In this document: positions 62,895 through 64,000 of the stretch, piece by piece | How the letters are laid out: each line of letters starts with the position of its first letter | Position numbering within the stretch: position 1 is the stretch's first letter | From: Streptomyces sp. NRRL B-1140 | GTDB taxonomy: Bacteria; Actinomycetota; Actinomycetes; Streptomycetales; Streptomycetaceae | Assembly (NCBI RefSeq): GCF_001280065.1 | Contig: NZ_LGEA01000090.1 | Location: forward strand, 1 to 64,000 | DNA: 64,000 bases | Reading direction: 5' to 3' | Translations under genes and position numbers: made by a program | The notes under the pieces: model-generated | Told to the model about the DNA's origin: nothing | Seen by the model: only the letters and a program-made list of their open reading frames with translations | The model's database searches: none

Positions 62895-64000
62895 GTGCGG
62901 CCGGTAGGCAGCAAGTACCTGCTCGAGGAGCCGCTCGGACGCGGCGCCACGGGCACCGTCTGGCGAGCCCGCCAGCGCGAGACCGCGGGCGCCGAGGCGG
63001 CCGTGCCGGGGCAGCCCGGCGAGACCGTCGCGATCAAGGTCCTCAAGGAGGAGCTGGCCGGCGACCCGGACATCGTCATGCGGTTCCTGCGCGAGCGGTC
63101 CGTCCTGCTCAGGCTGACCCACCCGAACATCGTCCGGGTCCGTGACCTGGTCGTCGAGGGCGAGCTGCTGGCGCTGGTCATGGACCTCGTCGAGGGTCCC
63201 GACCTGCACCGCTACCTGCGCGAGAACGGGCCGTTCACCCCGGTCGCCGCCGCCCTGCTCACCGCCCAGATCGCCGACGCGCTCGCCGCCAGCCACGCCG
63301 ACGGCGTCGTCCACCGCGACCTCAAGCCGGCCAACGTCCTGCTCCAGCAGTACGACGGGCGGATGCACCCGCTGCTGACCGACTTCGGCATCGCCCGGCT
63401 GGCCGACTCCCCGGGACTGACCCGCACCCAGGAGTTCGTCGGCACGCCCGCCTACGTCGCCCCCGAGTCCGCCGAGGGCCGCCCGCAGACCTCCGCCGTC
63501 GACATCTACGGCGCCGGCATCCTGCTCTACGAGCTGGTCACCGGCCGCCCGCCGTTCGGCGGCGGCTCCGCCCTGGAGGTGCTGCACCAGCACCTGAGCG
63601 CCGAGCCGCGCCGCCCCTCCACGGTGCCCGACCCGCTGTGGACGGTCATCGAGCGCTGCCTGCGCAAGAACCCCGACGAGCGCCCCAGCGCCGAGAACCT
63701 GGCCCGCGGCCTGCGCGTCGTCGCCGAGGGCATCGGAGTGCACGCGAACTCCGCGCAGATCGCCGCCGCAGAAGGCGTCGGCATGCTCCTCGTGCCCGAC
63801 CCGGCCCCCGCGCCGGTACCGGGCACGCCCGGCTCGGCCGACCCCACGCAGGTCCTCCCGCAGGGCGCCGCCGCCTACGACCCGAACGCCGCGACCAGTG
63901 TCATGCCGCACACCGGCGGCCCGGCCGGCGCCGCCGACCCCACCGCCGTCATGCCCCACCGGGGCGCGGCCGACCCGACCGCCGTCATGCCGCCCGTCCC
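62895..64000 (+). CDS. Serine/threonine protein kinase (Hanks type), C-terminus beyond the window
   Basis: At least 368 residues from GTG 62895 (GGGAG about ten bases upstream), continuing past 64000. The kinase domain (about 1-275) is complete: Gly loop LGRGATGTVWRA, catalytic Lys in VAIKVLKEEL, HRDLKPANVLL, DFG in LTDFGIARL, the activation segment TRTQEFVGTPAYVAPES, and DIYGAGILLYELVTGRPPF. A disordered tail follows, with repeated D-P-T-A-V-M-P-like motifs from about residue 314. It is probably the Streptomyces PkaA/PkaB-type kinase. It diverges from the FHA gene, a likely phospho-dependent partner. Confidence 0.93.
   Translation, partial: MRPVGSKYLLEEPLGRGATGTVWRARQRETAGAEAAVPGQPGETVAIKVLKEELAGDPDIVMRFLRERSVLLRLTHPNIVRVRDLVVEGELLALVMDLVEGPDLHRYLRENGPFTPVAAALLTAQIADALAASHADGVVHRDLKPANVLLQQYDGRMHPLLTDFGIARLADSPGLTRTQEFVGTPAYVAPESAEGRPQTSAVDIYGAGILLYELVTGRPPFGGGSALEVLHQHLSAEPRRPSTVPDPLWTVIERCLRKNPDERPSAENLARGLRVVAEGIGVHANSAQIAAAEGVGMLLVPDPAPAPVPGTPGSADPTQVLPQGAAAYDPNAATSVMPHTGGPAGAADPTAVMPHRGAADPTAVMPPV

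Overview
This is a chromosomal segment of a Streptomyces or a very close relative. Base composition is very high in G+C with strong GC bias at third codon positions. The gene order mtnA / mtrA-mtrB-lpqB / comF / hpf / LuxR-type regulator / secA / Rv3235-like / HAD / giant NAD-glutamate dehydrogenase is the one I know from Streptomyces chromosomes, and the cell-wall and regulatory proteins are typical actinomycete families. Species and strain cannot be named from sequence alone. Coordinates and motifs were read by eye; family names come from motif recognition, not database searches.

Layout. (1) 1-95: the 3' end of a 5S rRNA and the terminator of an rRNA operon. (2) 129-5736, minus strand: a five-gene translationally coupled set (proline-rich membrane protein, DUF4129, DUF4350, MoxR ATPase, DUF58). 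(3) 5877-7025: mtnA. (4) 7026-9269: an accessory insertion between mtnA and mtrA. It carries a FUSC-like membrane protein gene, a possible STAS-domain remnant, several hairpins, and a second diverged copy of the mtrA upstream region at its left edge. (5) 9270-17069: mtrA-mtrB-lpqB, two DnaA boxes, comF, hpf and a NarL-type response regulator. (6) 17079-24600: YcaQ-like DNA glycosylase, GNAT acetyltransferase, secA, Rv3235-like protein, DUF6912 protein and a HAD phosphatase. (7) 25059-30011: a 1650-residue NAD-dependent glutamate dehydrogenase.

(8) 30126-54529: a large cell-surface glycopolymer region. It holds a GtrA-like protein, two related GT-C-like membrane proteins, an AftB-like and a GT39-like membrane glycosyltransferase, two GT2 enzymes with C-terminal extensions, four proteins joining an N-terminal GT2-like domain to a CDP-glycerol/ribitol glycerophosphotransferase-like domain, a TagGH-type ABC exporter, a TetR regulator and a GalE-type epimerase. 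An ohrR/ohr peroxide-stress pair sits inside it. Read together, these would build a teichoic-acid-like polymer on a lipid carrier (GT2 and TagF-like enzymes), export it (TagGH) and decorate it (GT-C enzymes). Activated-precursor synthesis and wall ligation are not encoded here.

(9) 54661-58281: a CUT1-type sugar ABC importer (binding lipoprotein plus two permeases, no ATPase). (10) 58458-64000: a very large FHA-FtsK/SpoIIIE-like protein diverging from a Ser/Thr protein kinase cut by the window end. Their shared intergenic region contains a three-helix nested inverted repeat that could be a structured RNA.

The most notable points are the duplicated mtrA upstream region flanking an insertion, paired DnaA boxes between lpqB and comF, the fusion-enzyme family with degenerate or altered catalytic motifs, a Streptomyces-type dispersed repeat inserted in frame in one of those genes, and the FHA/kinase pair with phosphothreonine-like repeats.
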